Assembly (NCBI RefSeq): GCF_022539505.1
Contig: NC_061514.1
Coordinates: forward strand, 328,831,090 to 328,895,089
DNA from: Lolium rigidum
Lineage: Eukaryota > Streptophyta > Magnoliopsida > Poales > Poaceae
Direction: 5' to 3'
Length of the DNA stretch: 64,000 nucleotides
The position numbers and the translations under genes were made by a program. The first letter of the stretch is position 1; every line of letters begins with the position of its first letter. The notes beneath the pieces are model-generated. The model was not told the DNA's origin. It was given only the letters and a program-made list of their open reading frames with translations, and ran no database searches. Positions 48,324 through 59,313 of this stretch are shown in pieces.

Positions 48324-49853
48324 TGATACGTTTCCAACGTATCCATAATTTCCGATGTTCCATGCTTGTTTTATGACAATACTTACATGTTTTGCTTGCA
48401 CTTTATAATGTTTTTATGCGTTTTCCGGAACTAACCTATTAACAAGATGCCACAGGGCCAGTTCCTCGTTTTCTCGCTGTTTTGGTTCCGAAAGGCTGTT
48501 CGGGCAATATTCTCGGAATTCGACGAAACGAAGACCCAAGCATCCTATTTTTCCCGAACCTTCCCGTAAAGTCAAAGGGGGACCGTAGGGGAGCCCTGGG
48601 GGCCCCACACGTGTGGCCGGCGCGACCCAGGAGGGGGGCGCGCCGCCCTAGTGTGAGGTGGCCCCGTGGCCCCTCCGACTCCGACTCTTCGCCTATTTAA
48701 GCCCTGGAGACCTAAAAACGCGATACCACTTGACGAAACTCCGTGAAAGACTCTGGGGCGCCGCCACCATCGCGAAACTCCAATTCGGGGACGAAGTCTC
48801 TGTTCCGGCACCCGCCGGGACGGGGAAGTGCCCCTGAAGCCATCTCCATCAACGCCATCGCCTCCATCATGCTCCGTGAGTAGTTCCCCCATGGACTACG
48901 GGTTCTAGCCGTAGCTAGTTGGTATTCTCTCCCCCATGTACTTCAATACAATGATCTCATGAGCTGCCTTACATGATTGAGATTCATCCGATGTAATCGG
49001 TGTTGTGTTTGTCGGGATCCGATGGATTGTTACGTTATGATTGTCTATCTACAAAGTTTATGAAGTTATTGTTGCTGCAATCTTGTTGTGTTTAATGCTT
49101 GTCACTAGGGCCCGAGTGGCATGATCTTAGATTTGAGCTCTATACTTATTGCTTAGATTGTATCTACAAGTTGTATGCACATGTCTATGTCCGGAACCAA
49201 AGACCCCAAAGTGACGTAAATTGGGACAATTGGAGGGGAAGGCTTAGATATGAGGATCACATGTTTTCACGGAGTGTTAATGCTTTGCTCCGGTGCTCTA
49301 TTAAAAGGAGTGTCTTAATTTCCAGTAGATTCCCTAGAGGCCCGGCTGCCACCGGCTGGTAGGACAAAAGATGTTGTACAAGTTTCTCATTGCGAGCACG
49401 TATGACTATATATGGGAAACGTGCCTACATGATTAATGATCTTGATATTCTGTCTTAATGCTATTTCAATCCTATCAATTGCCCGACCGTAATTTGTTCA
49501 CCCAACACTTGTTATTGGAGAGTTGCCACTAGTGTAGATAGCTGGGAACCCCGGTCCATCTTTCATCATCATATACTCGTTCTACATGTCATTGGAAGTA
49601 GTATCAACTATTTTCCGGTGCCATTGCTCTCATATTACTATTACCGCTGTCGTGTTACATGTTACTACTGCTCGTCATATCACTGCTACTTTCACATCAC
49701 CCCCGTTACTAGTGCTTTTCCAGGTGCAGCTGAATTGACAACTCAGTTGTTAAGGCTTATAAGTATTCTTTACCTCCCCTTGTGTCGAATCAATAAATTT
49801 GGGTTTTACTTCCCGCGAAGACTGTTGCGATCCCCTATACTTGTGGGTCATCA
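48324..49853 (+). repeat. B: complete terminal LTR
   Basis: 1,530 bp, TGATACGTTTCC to GGGTCATCA, between GGGTC (48319-48323) and GGGTC (49854-49858); by itself it looks like a solo LTR at B's target site. Confidence 0.9.
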
Positions 49854-50622
49854 GGGTCCACAGTTCACTAGTGGTGTCTCTCCCATAAGATAAATAGCAT
49901 GTTGGGTGAACAAATTACAGTTGGGAAATTGACAAATAAAGAAGGCATAACAATGCACATACATATATCATGATGAGTAGTATGAGATTGTTGCGGTCAG
50001 AAACCCACCGGCGGGCAGCGACTGGCAACACCGTAGAGCCGGGAACAACTAGGGCTGCGGCTGGCCCCAGTCCCTCAGAGCGACGGCCCGCAAAGCCTTC
50101 TGGTCACACGTCCGATGCTGTCGCAAGGGCGTGCCACCTGACCTATACCTGGTCGTAGAAGGTGTTGGATGATGCCTCGCTTAGTTTCCTCGCATGGCAT
50201 ACACGTAAACGTTAAATACGAGCCTCGATCGGCTCTCAAGTTGTCCCGTGAATCGGCTCAAAGAGCCGATCCACCCATGATTCGTACGAGGTGTACGAAT
50301 ATATGGTGGTCCTGCTTGATCAAGATAAAGCTAAAGCGATCTACGACGATTTAGGGTTTTCACCGCATAATCGGATCATCCTACTCACGATTGGGCCTCG
50401 CGCTCGCGTACGGTGATCGTAAGCCGATCCTAGACAGGGCCTAAAATCCAACACGAGGTTGATCCCCGGAACATCCTGTCTAGGGCTAGCAAACTACACC
50501 CTACACGCAGCTGGATCCTCCAACCCTTTGTAAGGCCTAACTATTGCGGATATTAAACTAATCCTTGAAGAACAAGGAGCAACCGTAACGGATCGGATCT
50601 ACTAAACAATGATCAAGCGGGT

Positions 50623-50657
50623 GCCGCCCCTACACCTAAGATAGGTGTAAGGGCGGC
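50623..50657. repeat. F LTR hairpin 1, AGA loop
   Basis: Arms GCCGCCCCTACACCTA and TAGGTGTAAGGGCGGC around AGA (50639-50641), with one mismatch. Also at 55382-55415 in the other LTR. Confidence 0.8.
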
Positions 50658-50793
50658 TAGATGTATAAGGGTTGCACTACGACATCATATGATACGAAGA
50701 ACAATGCTAACCCTAACACATCTAAGATAACTACGTTGCTCGCCATCAAAAAGGCTTCGAGACGAGCAACGCATGAACAACGTAAATAAGCCT

Positions 50794-50830
50794 ATGCTGC
50801 CTAGATCGCAAGATGCGATCTAGGCAGCAT
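50794..50830. repeat. F LTR hairpin 2, perfect 17-bp stem, AGA loop
   Basis: Arms ATGCTGCCTAGATCGCA (50794-50810) and TGCGATCTAGGCAGCAT (50814-50830). The second copy is at 55552-55588. Confidence 0.9.
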
Positions 50831-51426
50831 GGTGCTTACCGGGAGAAACCCTCGAGACGAAGGAGTTGGCGATGCGCCGAGATTGATTGTGTTGAACGCT
50901 GGTTGTTGTTTATTCCATAAACCCTAGATACATATTTATAGTCCGGGGACTTTCTAATTCAAGCGTGCACCTAACCGTGCACGGGTAAAACTCTAACTCC
51001 TAACCGACACGTATCCTACTATGGTACAGATACACGGGCAAACTAGCCCAAACTTTGCATGCAAGGCCGATTCACATATTTCTTCTATACATATATTCTT
51101 CAAGCCCATCTTGATCGCGGCCCACCTCTGACTCGGTCAAATTCTGGTGATAACACATGCCCCCCTGGTTTTGGAAATGACATTTCCAAAATCATCACGC
51201 TTTCTTTCGTCGGGTCATGTCGTGGCAGAGCAGAAACCGCCGCAGAAACCTTCATCATGATGCCTTGCCCCTTCCACTTCTGCGAAATTTTTCTGTTGGG
51301 CACCACTTCCTCGGGAACTGCTGTGGCATTGAATCTCCTTCATATCCCCTTTTATTTAACCGTTCTAAACAGTTCGCTTCTTCATCCTCCTCGCATTAGC
51401 ACCCCAAAAAATCCTCCTGCGCCACC

Positions 51427-51881
51427 ATGTCTTCTGCCTCCTCTTCCTCCTCCAGCCTCTCCTATGGGTCTTCCTCTTCCCGTGAGACGCCGGAGGACAT
51501 CCGCGCACCAGAAGAATGGGACCAGGAAGACCACGCCTCCTCCATCTGGTCCGAGGACGACCAGTCCTTGACCAGTGGGGATGAAGATCTCCAGTTCCTC
51601 GCCGACGGGGAACTGGAATCGGAAAGCGAGGATGACCAGTTCCCCTGGGACGGCTGTCCCTCCTCTGAAGAAGAGGAAGAGGAAGACGACGAGGACGACG
51701 ACTCCTCGAGGGCTACCCGCCGGCGAAACGCCTCCGCATGTGGTGGGACGACGACAGCAGCGACGATGAAGAGGAGGATGAAGCTCCCGTAGAGGGCTAC
51801 GGGAGCAGCGACGAGGAGCCCATCGGCAGTAGTGCCGATGAGAGCTCCGAGGATGACGACGAGGGCAGCGATGGCCCGTAG
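51427..51881 (+). pseudogene. F: antisense acidic, Ser/Glu/Asp-rich accessory ORF, probable frameshift
   Basis: The ATG sits in a strong context (GCCACCATGTC) about 70 bases after a TATA-like TTTTATTTAACC (51350-51361). The frame encodes MSSASSSSSSLSYGSSSS, then acidic repeats (SEDDQSLTSGDEDLQ, SSEEEEEEDDEDDD). It slips near 51705; the other frame continues EGYPPAKRLRMWW, then more acidic repeats ending EGSDGP with TAG at 51879. The protein is probably about 150 residues and low-complexity, with no catalytic domain. It is transcribed opposite to gag, a second example of an antisense accessory gene in this window. Confidence 0.6.
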
Positions 51882-52970
51882 ATTAGGATCTACTAGTGTA
51901 GGCCTAGCAGTAGTAGATTGGTCAATAGACCCTTCTTTTGTTCTTCCTTCTTTGAGCAATCGGCTCTTCCTTTGTAAGAAATCCTGTTCATTAATGAAGA
52001 AGTTTACCCAATTCGATTTTGCCGATTTCTTTTAAACCGATTCTCAATGAGCCGATGGCAACGCATCGGTCTCTCATAATCCGCCCTTCATCTTTTCGAC
52101 CATGGGTTGACTGCAATCTCGGTCAAAGCTCAATAAGCCGATGTCAGCGCATCACGCCTTCATGATCTATCCTTTCGACCAATGAGTTTGAGTTCCGCCG
52201 GATCACCACCCTTGACGAAAATCGCGGCGCAGGACTAGCCGATGGCCACCCAATCGGTTTTCCAAAACAGAGCATCCACCAGGCCAGCTGCCCCCCAAGT
52301 CTCAGTCAAGGAGAAACAGAGACGAGGGCACGTCATTCAGACAAATGGACCTGGGCTAGATCATGTCTGAGAGAACTATCATGCAGAGCCAGCCAAAGCC
52401 GATCACCCCTCCTCCATTGAAAGTCGATATTGCAGATGATCACGCAACGGCTCAGAAGTAGAACTCCTCTAACACAGAGCTGGAGATCCTTGTGTTTTGC
52501 ACATGCTACTGGTAGATCCAAAGAACTCCTTGTGTTCCTTTAAGCCGATCCTTGTGCTAGAGTCGATGGCCGTGCATGATAGGCTTTGTCCCTTACATAT
52601 CATGCGAAATATTTTTTTTATGGCCGATTTATGTATCGGCCCCCATACTTCAATACCCATCATCAAAGAATATCTTGGGCTGCTGGGCACTTGAAAGATA
52701 CTCCTATTTCATATCCTCGTGTTTTATCCACCTGGGTGCCCCCCGAGCCGATTCTTTCAAGGGACTTGATGGTATCGGCTCTTTAGGTATTCCCTGCTGG
52801 ATCACATGTCGAACCCAGGCAGAATGGATGGTGAGGATAATTTTGGCTGATTGCTGGAATCGGCCTCCACGTTGCTTGTTCGATGAAGGTTTTGTAATGT
52901 TCCTCCATAGATCCTTGGGGTCGATCACCTGGATCGGCATCGCCACGTTCGTCCATCGACGTTTGCTTTG
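51882..52970 (-). other. F: noncoding region between protease and antisense ORF
   Basis: Many GCCGAT/ATCGGC repeats and no polymerase motif. This is where pol should be and is deleted. Confidence 0.6.
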
Positions 52971-53483
52971 TTACACGGTCAGGCCGGTGGATAAAACCAG
53001 CCTAACCCCGTTCTTTGTCACGTCGATGCGCTCGCAGTCGTCCAAATTGATGCCTGAGAGTGGCTCTTGGCCTGATGTTTCCCAAACGTTCATGCCAGCC
53101 GTCGAGATCTCGGCTGAATCATCTGCGTGGACGACTTCTACTTCATCTCCATCCCACTGTATTAGGCATTGGTGCATCGTGGATGGAATGCAACAGTTGG
53201 CGTGGATCCAATCTCTCCCTAGTAGGACAGCATAGGAGCTTTTGCTGTCGACAATGAAGAACGTCGTAGGGACAGTTTTCCTCCCTACGGTCAGATCCAC
53301 ATTCAGAACACCTTGTGCGTCAGATGCTTGGCCGTTGAAATCGCTCAGTGTTACATTGGTTTTGATCAGATCCGAGCTGGAGCGTCCCAACCGACGTAGC
53401 ATGGAGTATGGCATAATGTTAACTTCCGCTCCGGTGTCCACCAACATCTTGTTGACAGGCTGCCCATTGATGTATCCTCGCAA
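52971..53483 (-). pseudogene. F: aspartic protease (retropepsin) domain
   Basis: Minus-strand frame with YINGQPVNKMLVDTGAEVNI (catalytic DTGA), MLRRLG and the later LLGRDWIH, in the standard retropepsin order. It is joined almost directly to gag because the nucleocapsid part is missing. It stops at 52971 without continuing into reverse transcriptase. Confidence 0.85.
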
Positions 53484-53525
53484 GTACAGGGCCTTCAGAT
53501 GCCTGTAACTTCTTTCTCGTGGCTT

Positions 53526-54689
53526 CTATCGTACTTGTGCTAGATCGGCAATGCCAGCCTCGGAAGCCTCTGAGTGATACTGCTCATGGAATTGCTCTTC
53601 CAAATGCTTCCAAGTCCGGATTGAGTTTGGTGGCAGCGATGTGTACCACCCGAAAGCCGATCCTGTGAGGGACTGTGCGAAGAACCTCACACGCAGCTCG
53701 TCTGATGCTGAGATCGTGCCCAGCTGTGCCAAATATCGGCTCACATGCTCGATAGAGCTGGAACCATCTGATCCACTAAACTTTGTGAAGTACGGGAGCC
53801 GATATTTGGGTGGTAGCGGGATCAATTCGTACTCGTTGGGGTACGGCTTGGTATAGCCGAATGTTTTCCTTTTCGGCATCATGCCGAACTGATCTTTCAG
53901 AATTGTACAAATCTGATCCGCGGTGATGGCTGAAGGTGTCGAACCCTGAAGATTCGCCGGGGTGGCATACTTAGCCAACCATGCTTGCTTTTCCAGTTCT
54001 GAGCCAACTGCAGGAGCTGCGCTCTGGAGGTTTGTCGGAGTGGCGTATTTAGCTAGCCACGTTTGCTTCTCAAGATCTGCTCCCGACGTTCCTCCCGCTC
54101 GTTCCGCAGACCCCCGCCGTTGCAGCCTCGGTTCGAGAGTGCCCAGCTACCGCAGCTCGGCACGTATGCGCACGTGTATCCGTGCGGGATCTCCTTGGGC
54201 ACCTCAGGTAGGAATTGGTAGTCACTAGGGTCACCACCAATCTTGTAGACGACGTATGCCGATGAGTTCGGCACTTCTGGTGCTGCCAACGCGAACGGCA
54301 GCGGTGAACGGGACTGGAGTGGCAACTCTCCTTTGTAAGTCCCGAGAGCTGGTCCCGACGGAGAATACTGGTGGCTCATGATTTCCTGGATCACGCGCAG
54401 AGCGACACGCTCCAAAGTGTTCACCAGGCTCTCAGAGTGGCGGTGCAGCGAATGAGCCACCATGAAGTTGATCTCCCGACGCAGCGACCCGGTGCGTTCT
54501 TCCGACGGGCGGACAGGTCCACTCCATCGAGCGCGCCTTCGGTGAGAACCCCTTCCACCCGACGCCATGGGAGCGGGTTCCGTGGAAAGAGCCGATGAGG
54601 TCGGCTTCGAGGACCGCCTTGATCTCGTCATGCTTCTTCTTGAGCTCGTCGGCCGGATCCTCGTACGTGACCGGAGTGCTTTCCGCCAT
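53526..54689 (-). pseudogene. F: gag, frameshifted and internally deleted
   Basis: It starts at MAESTPVTYEDPADELKKKH (54689), a coiled region, and changes frame near 54530. It includes VYKIGGDPSDYQFLPEVPKE (about 54220) and resumes in a third frame as YATPANLQ...LPPKYRLPYFTKFSGSDGSS...GWYTSLPPNSIRTWKHLEEQ, the Gypsy gag core (PF03732-type). A stop at 53526 (AQVR*) and direct fusion to the protease mark a deletion of the zinc-knuckle region. Confidence 0.8.
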
Positions 54690-54727
54690 CTCGGATGTAG
54701 ATGGCGATGCGGTGGATGTCGAAGATG

Positions 54728-54747
54728 GTCCCACCGGGCGTGCCGGA
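54728..54747 (-). other. F: primer binding site
   Basis: Minus sense TCCGGCACGCCCGGTGGGAC, three bases from the 5' LTR; typical of the Tat/RIRE2 group. Confidence 0.65.
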
Positions 54748-54750
54748 ATG

Positions 54751-55914
54751 TGTTGCGGTCGAAACCCACCGGCGGGCAGCGACCGGCAACACCATAGAGC
54801 CGGGAACAACTAGGGCTGCGGCTGGCCCCGGTCCCTCGCAGCGACGGACCGCAAAGCCTTCGGTCACACGTCCGATGCTGTTGCAAGGGCGTGCCACCTG
54901 ACCTATACCCGGTCAGGAAGGTGTTGGATGATGCCTCGCTTAGTTTCCTGCATGGCATACACGTAAACGTTAAATACGAGCCTCGATCGGCTCTCAGGTT
55001 GTCCCGTGAATCGGCTCAAAGAGCCGATCCACCCATGATTCGTACGAGGTGTACGAATATATGGTGGTCCTGCTTGATCAAGATAAAGCTAAAGCGATCT
55101 ACGACGATTTAGGGTTTTCACCGCATAATCGGATCATCCTACTCACGATTGGGCCTCGCGCTCGCGTACGGTGATCGTAAGCCGATCCTAGACAGGGCCT
55201 AAAATCCAACACGAGGTTGATCCCCGGAACATCCCGTCTAGGGCTAGCAAACTACACCCTACACGCCGCTGGATCCTCCAACCCTTTGTAAGGCCTAACT
55301 ATTGCGGATATTAAACTAATCCTTGAAGAACAAGGAGCAACCGTAACGGATCGGATCTACTAAACAATGATCAAGCGGGGTGCCGCCCCTACACCTAAGA
55401 TAGGTGTAGGGCGGCTAGATGTATAAGGGTTGCACTACGACATCATATGATACGAAGAACAATGCTAACCCTAACACATCTAAGATAACTACGTTGCTCG
55501 CCATCAAAAAGGCTTCGAGACGAGCAACGCATGAACAACGTAAATAAGCCTATGCTGCCTAGATCGCAAGATGCGATCTAGGCAGCATGGTGCTTACCAG
55601 GAGAAACCCTCGAGACGAAGGAGTTGGCGATGCGCCGAGATTGATTGTGTTGAACGTTGGTTGTTGTTTATTCCATAAACCCTAGATACATATTTATAGT
55701 CCGGGGGACTTTCTAATTCAAGCGTGCACCTAACCGTGCACGGGTAAAACTCTAACTCCTAACCGACACGTATCCTACTATGGTACAGATACACGGGCAA
55801 ACTAGCCCAAACTTTGCATGCAAGGCCGATTCACATATTTCTTCTATACATATATTCTTCAAGCCCATCTTGATCGCGGCCCACCTCTGACTCGGTCAAA
55901 TTCTGGTGATAACC
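54751..55914 (-). repeat. F: 5' LTR (right)
   Basis: 1,164 bp, TGTTGCGGTCGAAACCC to GTGATAACC; the final CC is where ...AACA/GAGAT is expected. Both hairpins are conserved. Confidence 0.9.
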
Positions 55915-57026
55915 GAGATTTAATCAGGGCATTACGACAAAGTACATAGACCGCTATCCAACATGCATCTATGCCTAAAAAGTCCACTTTCAGGTTATCA
56001 TCCGAACCCCTTCCAGTATTAAGTTGCAAACAACGGACAATTGCATTAAGTATGGTGCGTAATGTAATCAACACAAATATCCTTAGACAAAGCATCGATG
56101 TTTTATCCCTAGTGGCAACAAGCACATCCACAACCTTAGAACTTTCTCGTCACCGTCCCAGCATTTAATGGAGGCATGAACCCACTATCGAGCATAAATA
56201 CTCCCTCTTGGAGTCACAAGTATCAACTTGGCCGCAGCCTCTACTAGCAACGGAGAGCATGCAAGAACATAAATAACATATATGATAGATTGATAATCAA
56301 CTTGACATAGTATTCAATATTCATCGGATCCCAACAAACACAACATGTAGGATTACAAATAGATGATCTTGATCATGATAGGCAGCTCACAAGATCTAAC
56401 ATGATAGCACAATGAGGAGAAGACAACCATCTAGCTACCGCTATGGACCCATAGTCCAGGGGTGGACTACTCACACATCGATCCGGAGGCGATCATGACG
56501 ATGAAGAGACCTCCGGGAGATGATTCCCCTCTCCGGCAGGGTGCCGCAGGCGATCTCCTCGAATCCCCCGAGATGGGATTGGCGGCGGCGGCGTCTCGCA
56601 AGGTTTTCCGTATCGTGGCTCTCGGTACTGGGGGTTTCGCGACGAAGGCTTTAAGTAGGCGGAAGGGCAGGTCAGGGGGCGTCACGAGGGACCCACACAA
56701 CAGGGCCGCGCGGCCAGGGCCCAGGCCGCGCCGCCCTGGCGTGTCGTTGCCCCGTGGCCCCACTTCGTTTCCTCTTTGGACTTCTGGAAGCTTCGTGGAA
56801 AAATAGGACCCTGGGCGTTGATTTCGTCCAATTCCGAGAATATTTCCTTACTAGGATTTCTGAAACCAAAAACAGCAGAAAACATCAACTGGCTCTTTGG
56901 CATGTCGTCAATAGGTTAGTGCCGGAAAATGCATAAATATGACATATAATGTGTATAAAACATGTGAGTATCATCAATAAAGTAGCATGGAACATAGGAA
57001 ATTATAGATACGTTTGGGACGTATCA

Positions 57027-57561
57027 ACTGCCAATGTTACTGACCGGATGGAGAGAGCGGCTCTGAGTGTCCACACGGTACACCAATGGTTGGTCCTCCA
57101 AAAGCATGTTGTCCAACAACACAAGCAGCAGATCACCATCCGACTTCACAAGATAGAACTTGTCATTTCCAAGTTGTGGAAATGAAATTAGTGTCTCCAT
57201 CTTGACAGTGCTCGCGCGCTGCTGCAACTGTACATTGGTGCACACTATTCTTCCGGACTCAAAATTGTCCACAGCTATTGCATACAGTTCACCATTGAAC
57301 GGGGTAATGCAACACAAACCATGGTTCTCGATCGAAAAACTTCCATCTCCCCAATCTTCATATATATCCTTAGTTGGAGTGCTCTCATCGACCCAACTAA
57401 TTTCGTTCGGGTAATGTGAGCAAACGAAGACCATAGTCGGGGATTTGATTTACAGCGACTGAATCCAGAAAAAAAAGATGGCATCTGCGCCTCAAACATA
57501 GTGTTTGATGCCTTTGTGAGTGGGTTCAGAAGCCGTATCTTGTGCGGCGGGTTCTTCTGGG
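57027..57561 (-). pseudogene. DUF295/KIB1-4-like gene, central part
   Basis: Minus-strand frames read HKIRLLNPLT (near 57525), MVFVCSHYPNEISWVDE, WGDGSFSIENHGLCCITPFN and LVKSDGDLLLVLLDN, then HPVSNIG up to the ACTGC target. The order 'LLNPLT ... GDGSF ... DI/CI-x-FNG-x-LYAI ... VxxDGDLLLV' fits the DUF295 beta-propeller. A frame change occurs at a T-run near 57470. Upstream coding sequence (including any F-box) is cut off by element D at 57562. It continues into 18620-18313. Confidence 0.75.
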
Positions 57562-59285
57562 TGATACGTCTCCGACGTATCGATAATTTCTTATGTTCTA
57601 TGCCATATTATTGATGATACCTACATGTTTTATGCACACTTTATGTCATATTCGTGCATTTTCTGGAACTAACCTATTAACAAGATGCCGAAGTGCCGGT
57701 TCTCGTTTTCTGCTGTTTTTGGTTTCAGAAATCCTAGTAACGAAATATTCTCGGAATTGGACGAAACGAAGACCCAGGGGCCTATTTCGCCACGAACCTT
57801 CCAGAAGACCGAAGAGCATACGAAGTGGGGCCACGAGGTGGCCAAACCATAGGGCCGCGCGGCCAAGGAGGGGCCCGCGCCGCCCTATGGTGTGGGCCCC
57901 TCGTCAGCCCCCGACTCTGCCCTTCCGCCTACTTAAAGCCTCCGTCGCGAAACCCCTGAGGCGAAAAACCACGATACGGAAAACCTTCCAGAGCCGCCGC
58001 CATCGCGAAGCCAAGATCCGGGGGACAGGAGTCTCCGTTCCGGCACCCCGCCGGAGCAGGGAAGTGCCCCGGAAGGCTTCTCCATCGACACCGCTGCCAT
58101 CTCCACCGCCATCTTCATCACCGCTGCTGCTCCCATGAGGAGGGAGTAGTTCTCCATCGAGGCTCGGGGCTGTACCGGTAGCTATGTGGTTCATCTCTCT
58201 CCTATGTGCTTCAATACAATAATCTCATGAGCTGCCTTACATGATTGAGATTCATATGATGATGCTTGTAATCTAGATGTCATTGTGCTAGTCAAGTGAG
58301 TTTTACTTATGTGATCTCCGGAGACTCCTTGTCCCACGTGTGTAAAGGTGACGAGTGTGTGCACCGTGTGGGTCTCTTAGGCTATATTTCACGAATACTT
58401 ACTCACTCGTTATGAATGGCGTAGTGAAGTGCTTATTTATATCTCTTTATGATTGCAATGTGTTTTGTATCACAATTTATCTATGTGCTACTCTAGTGAT
58501 GTGTTATTAAAGTAGTTTATTCCTCCTGCACGGTGTAATGGTGACGAGTGTGTGCATCCGTGTTAGTACTTGGCGTATGCTATGATCATGATCTCTTGTA
58601 GATTGTGAAGTTAACTATTGCTATGATAGTATTGATGTGATCTATTCCTCCTACGTGGCGTGAAGGTGACGAGTGTGCATGCTATGTTAGTACTTGGTTT
58701 AGTCGTATTGATCTTTCTTGCACTCTAAGGTTATTTAAATATGAACATTGAATTGTGGAGCTTGTTAACTCCGGCATTGAGGGTTCGTGTAATCCTACGC
58801 AATGTGTTCATCATCCAACAAGAGTGTAGAGTATGCATTTATCTATTCTGTTATGTGATCAAAGTTGAGAGTGTCCACTAGTGAAAGTCTAATCCCTAGG
58901 CCTTGTTCCTAAATATCGCTATCGCTGCTTGTTTTACTTGTTTTACTTGCGTTACTACCGCTGCGTTACTACCGCTGCGTTACTACTGCTTGTTTACTAT
59001 CCTGGGCAAAGCACTTTTCCGGTGCCGTTGCTACTACTTATTCATACCACCTGTATTTCACTATCTCTTCGCCGAACTAGTACACCTATTAGGTGTGTTG
59101 GGGACACAAGAGACTTCTTGCTTTGTGGTTGCGGGGTTGCATGAGAGGGATATCTTTGACCTCTTCCTCCCCGAGATCGATAAACCTTGGGTGATCCACT
59201 TAAGGGAAACTTGCTGCTGTTCTACAAACCTCTGCTCTTGGAGGCCCAACACTGTCTACAAGAATAGAAGCTCCCGTAGACATCA
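57562..59285 (+). repeat. D: 5' LTR of C type
   Basis: TGATACGTCTCCGACGTATC to CCCGTAGACATCA, 1,724 bp, near-identical to C's LTRs in reverse. The first bases hold an 8-bp inverted repeat (57563-57570, 57574-57581). Confidence 0.9.
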
Positions 59286-59295
59286 AGCACTTTTC

Positions 59296-59313
59296 TGGCG
59301 CCGTTGCCGGGGA
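59296..59313 (+). other. D: first primer binding site
   Basis: TGGCGCCGTTGCCGGGGA, ten bases after the C-type LTR. Confidence 0.8.

Larger units (their letters stand above)
41837..49853 (+). mobile_element. Element B: WHAM-like non-autonomous LTR retrotransposon with rearranged 3' end
   Basis: Inserted in the 5' LTR of A with target GGGTC (41832-41836, 49854-49858). Order: 5' LTR, primer site, one frameshifted ORF, noncoding 3' half, a 3' LTR cut after about 130 bp, a second copy of 715 bp of A, then a complete LTR. Without the extra segment it would be about 7.2 kb. Confidence 0.9.
49989..51155 (-). repeat. F: 3' LTR (left)
   Basis: Plus sense TGTTGCGGTCAGAAACCC to GTGATAACA. Contains two strong hairpins and repeated GAGCCGATC/ATCGGCTC motifs. 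Confidence 0.9.
49989..55914 (-). mobile_element. Element F: Tat-like Gypsy with gag and protease, polymerase lost
   Basis: Target duplication GAGAT (49984-49988, 55915-55919), LTRs of about 1.17 kb, a primer site CGGCACGCCCGGTGGGAC, minus-strand gag and protease, and a plus-strand (antisense) acidic ORF near the 3' LTR. Reverse transcriptase, RNase H and integrase are absent between the protease (ending 52971) and the 3' LTR. Confidence 0.9.
18621..57026 (-). mobile_element. Element A: nested minus-strand LTR retrotransposon in a gene
   Basis: The ends TGATGG... and ...GTATCA are flanked by identical ACTGC (18616-18620 and 57027-57031). Subtracting five later insertions (C, a CACTA, E, B, F) leaves about 6.9 kb: two LTRs of about 1.6 kb, a primer binding site, one 297-codon ORF and a noncoding 3' half. 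It lacks reverse transcriptase and integrase. LTR and ORF similarity place it with the Sabrina/WHAM-like, Athila-lineage Gypsy elements of Triticeae. Confidence 0.92.
41471..57026 (-). repeat. A: 5' LTR (right), split by B and F
   Basis: Pieces 41471-41836, 49859-49988 and 55920-57026 total about 1,603 bp and match the left LTR piece by piece. In element orientation it starts at 57026 with TGATACGTCCCAAACGTATC. Confidence 0.9.

Noticed and set aside
52576..53235. 219-aa plus-strand ORF
   Set aside because: Shadow of the minus-strand protease and flanking noncoding DNA in element F.
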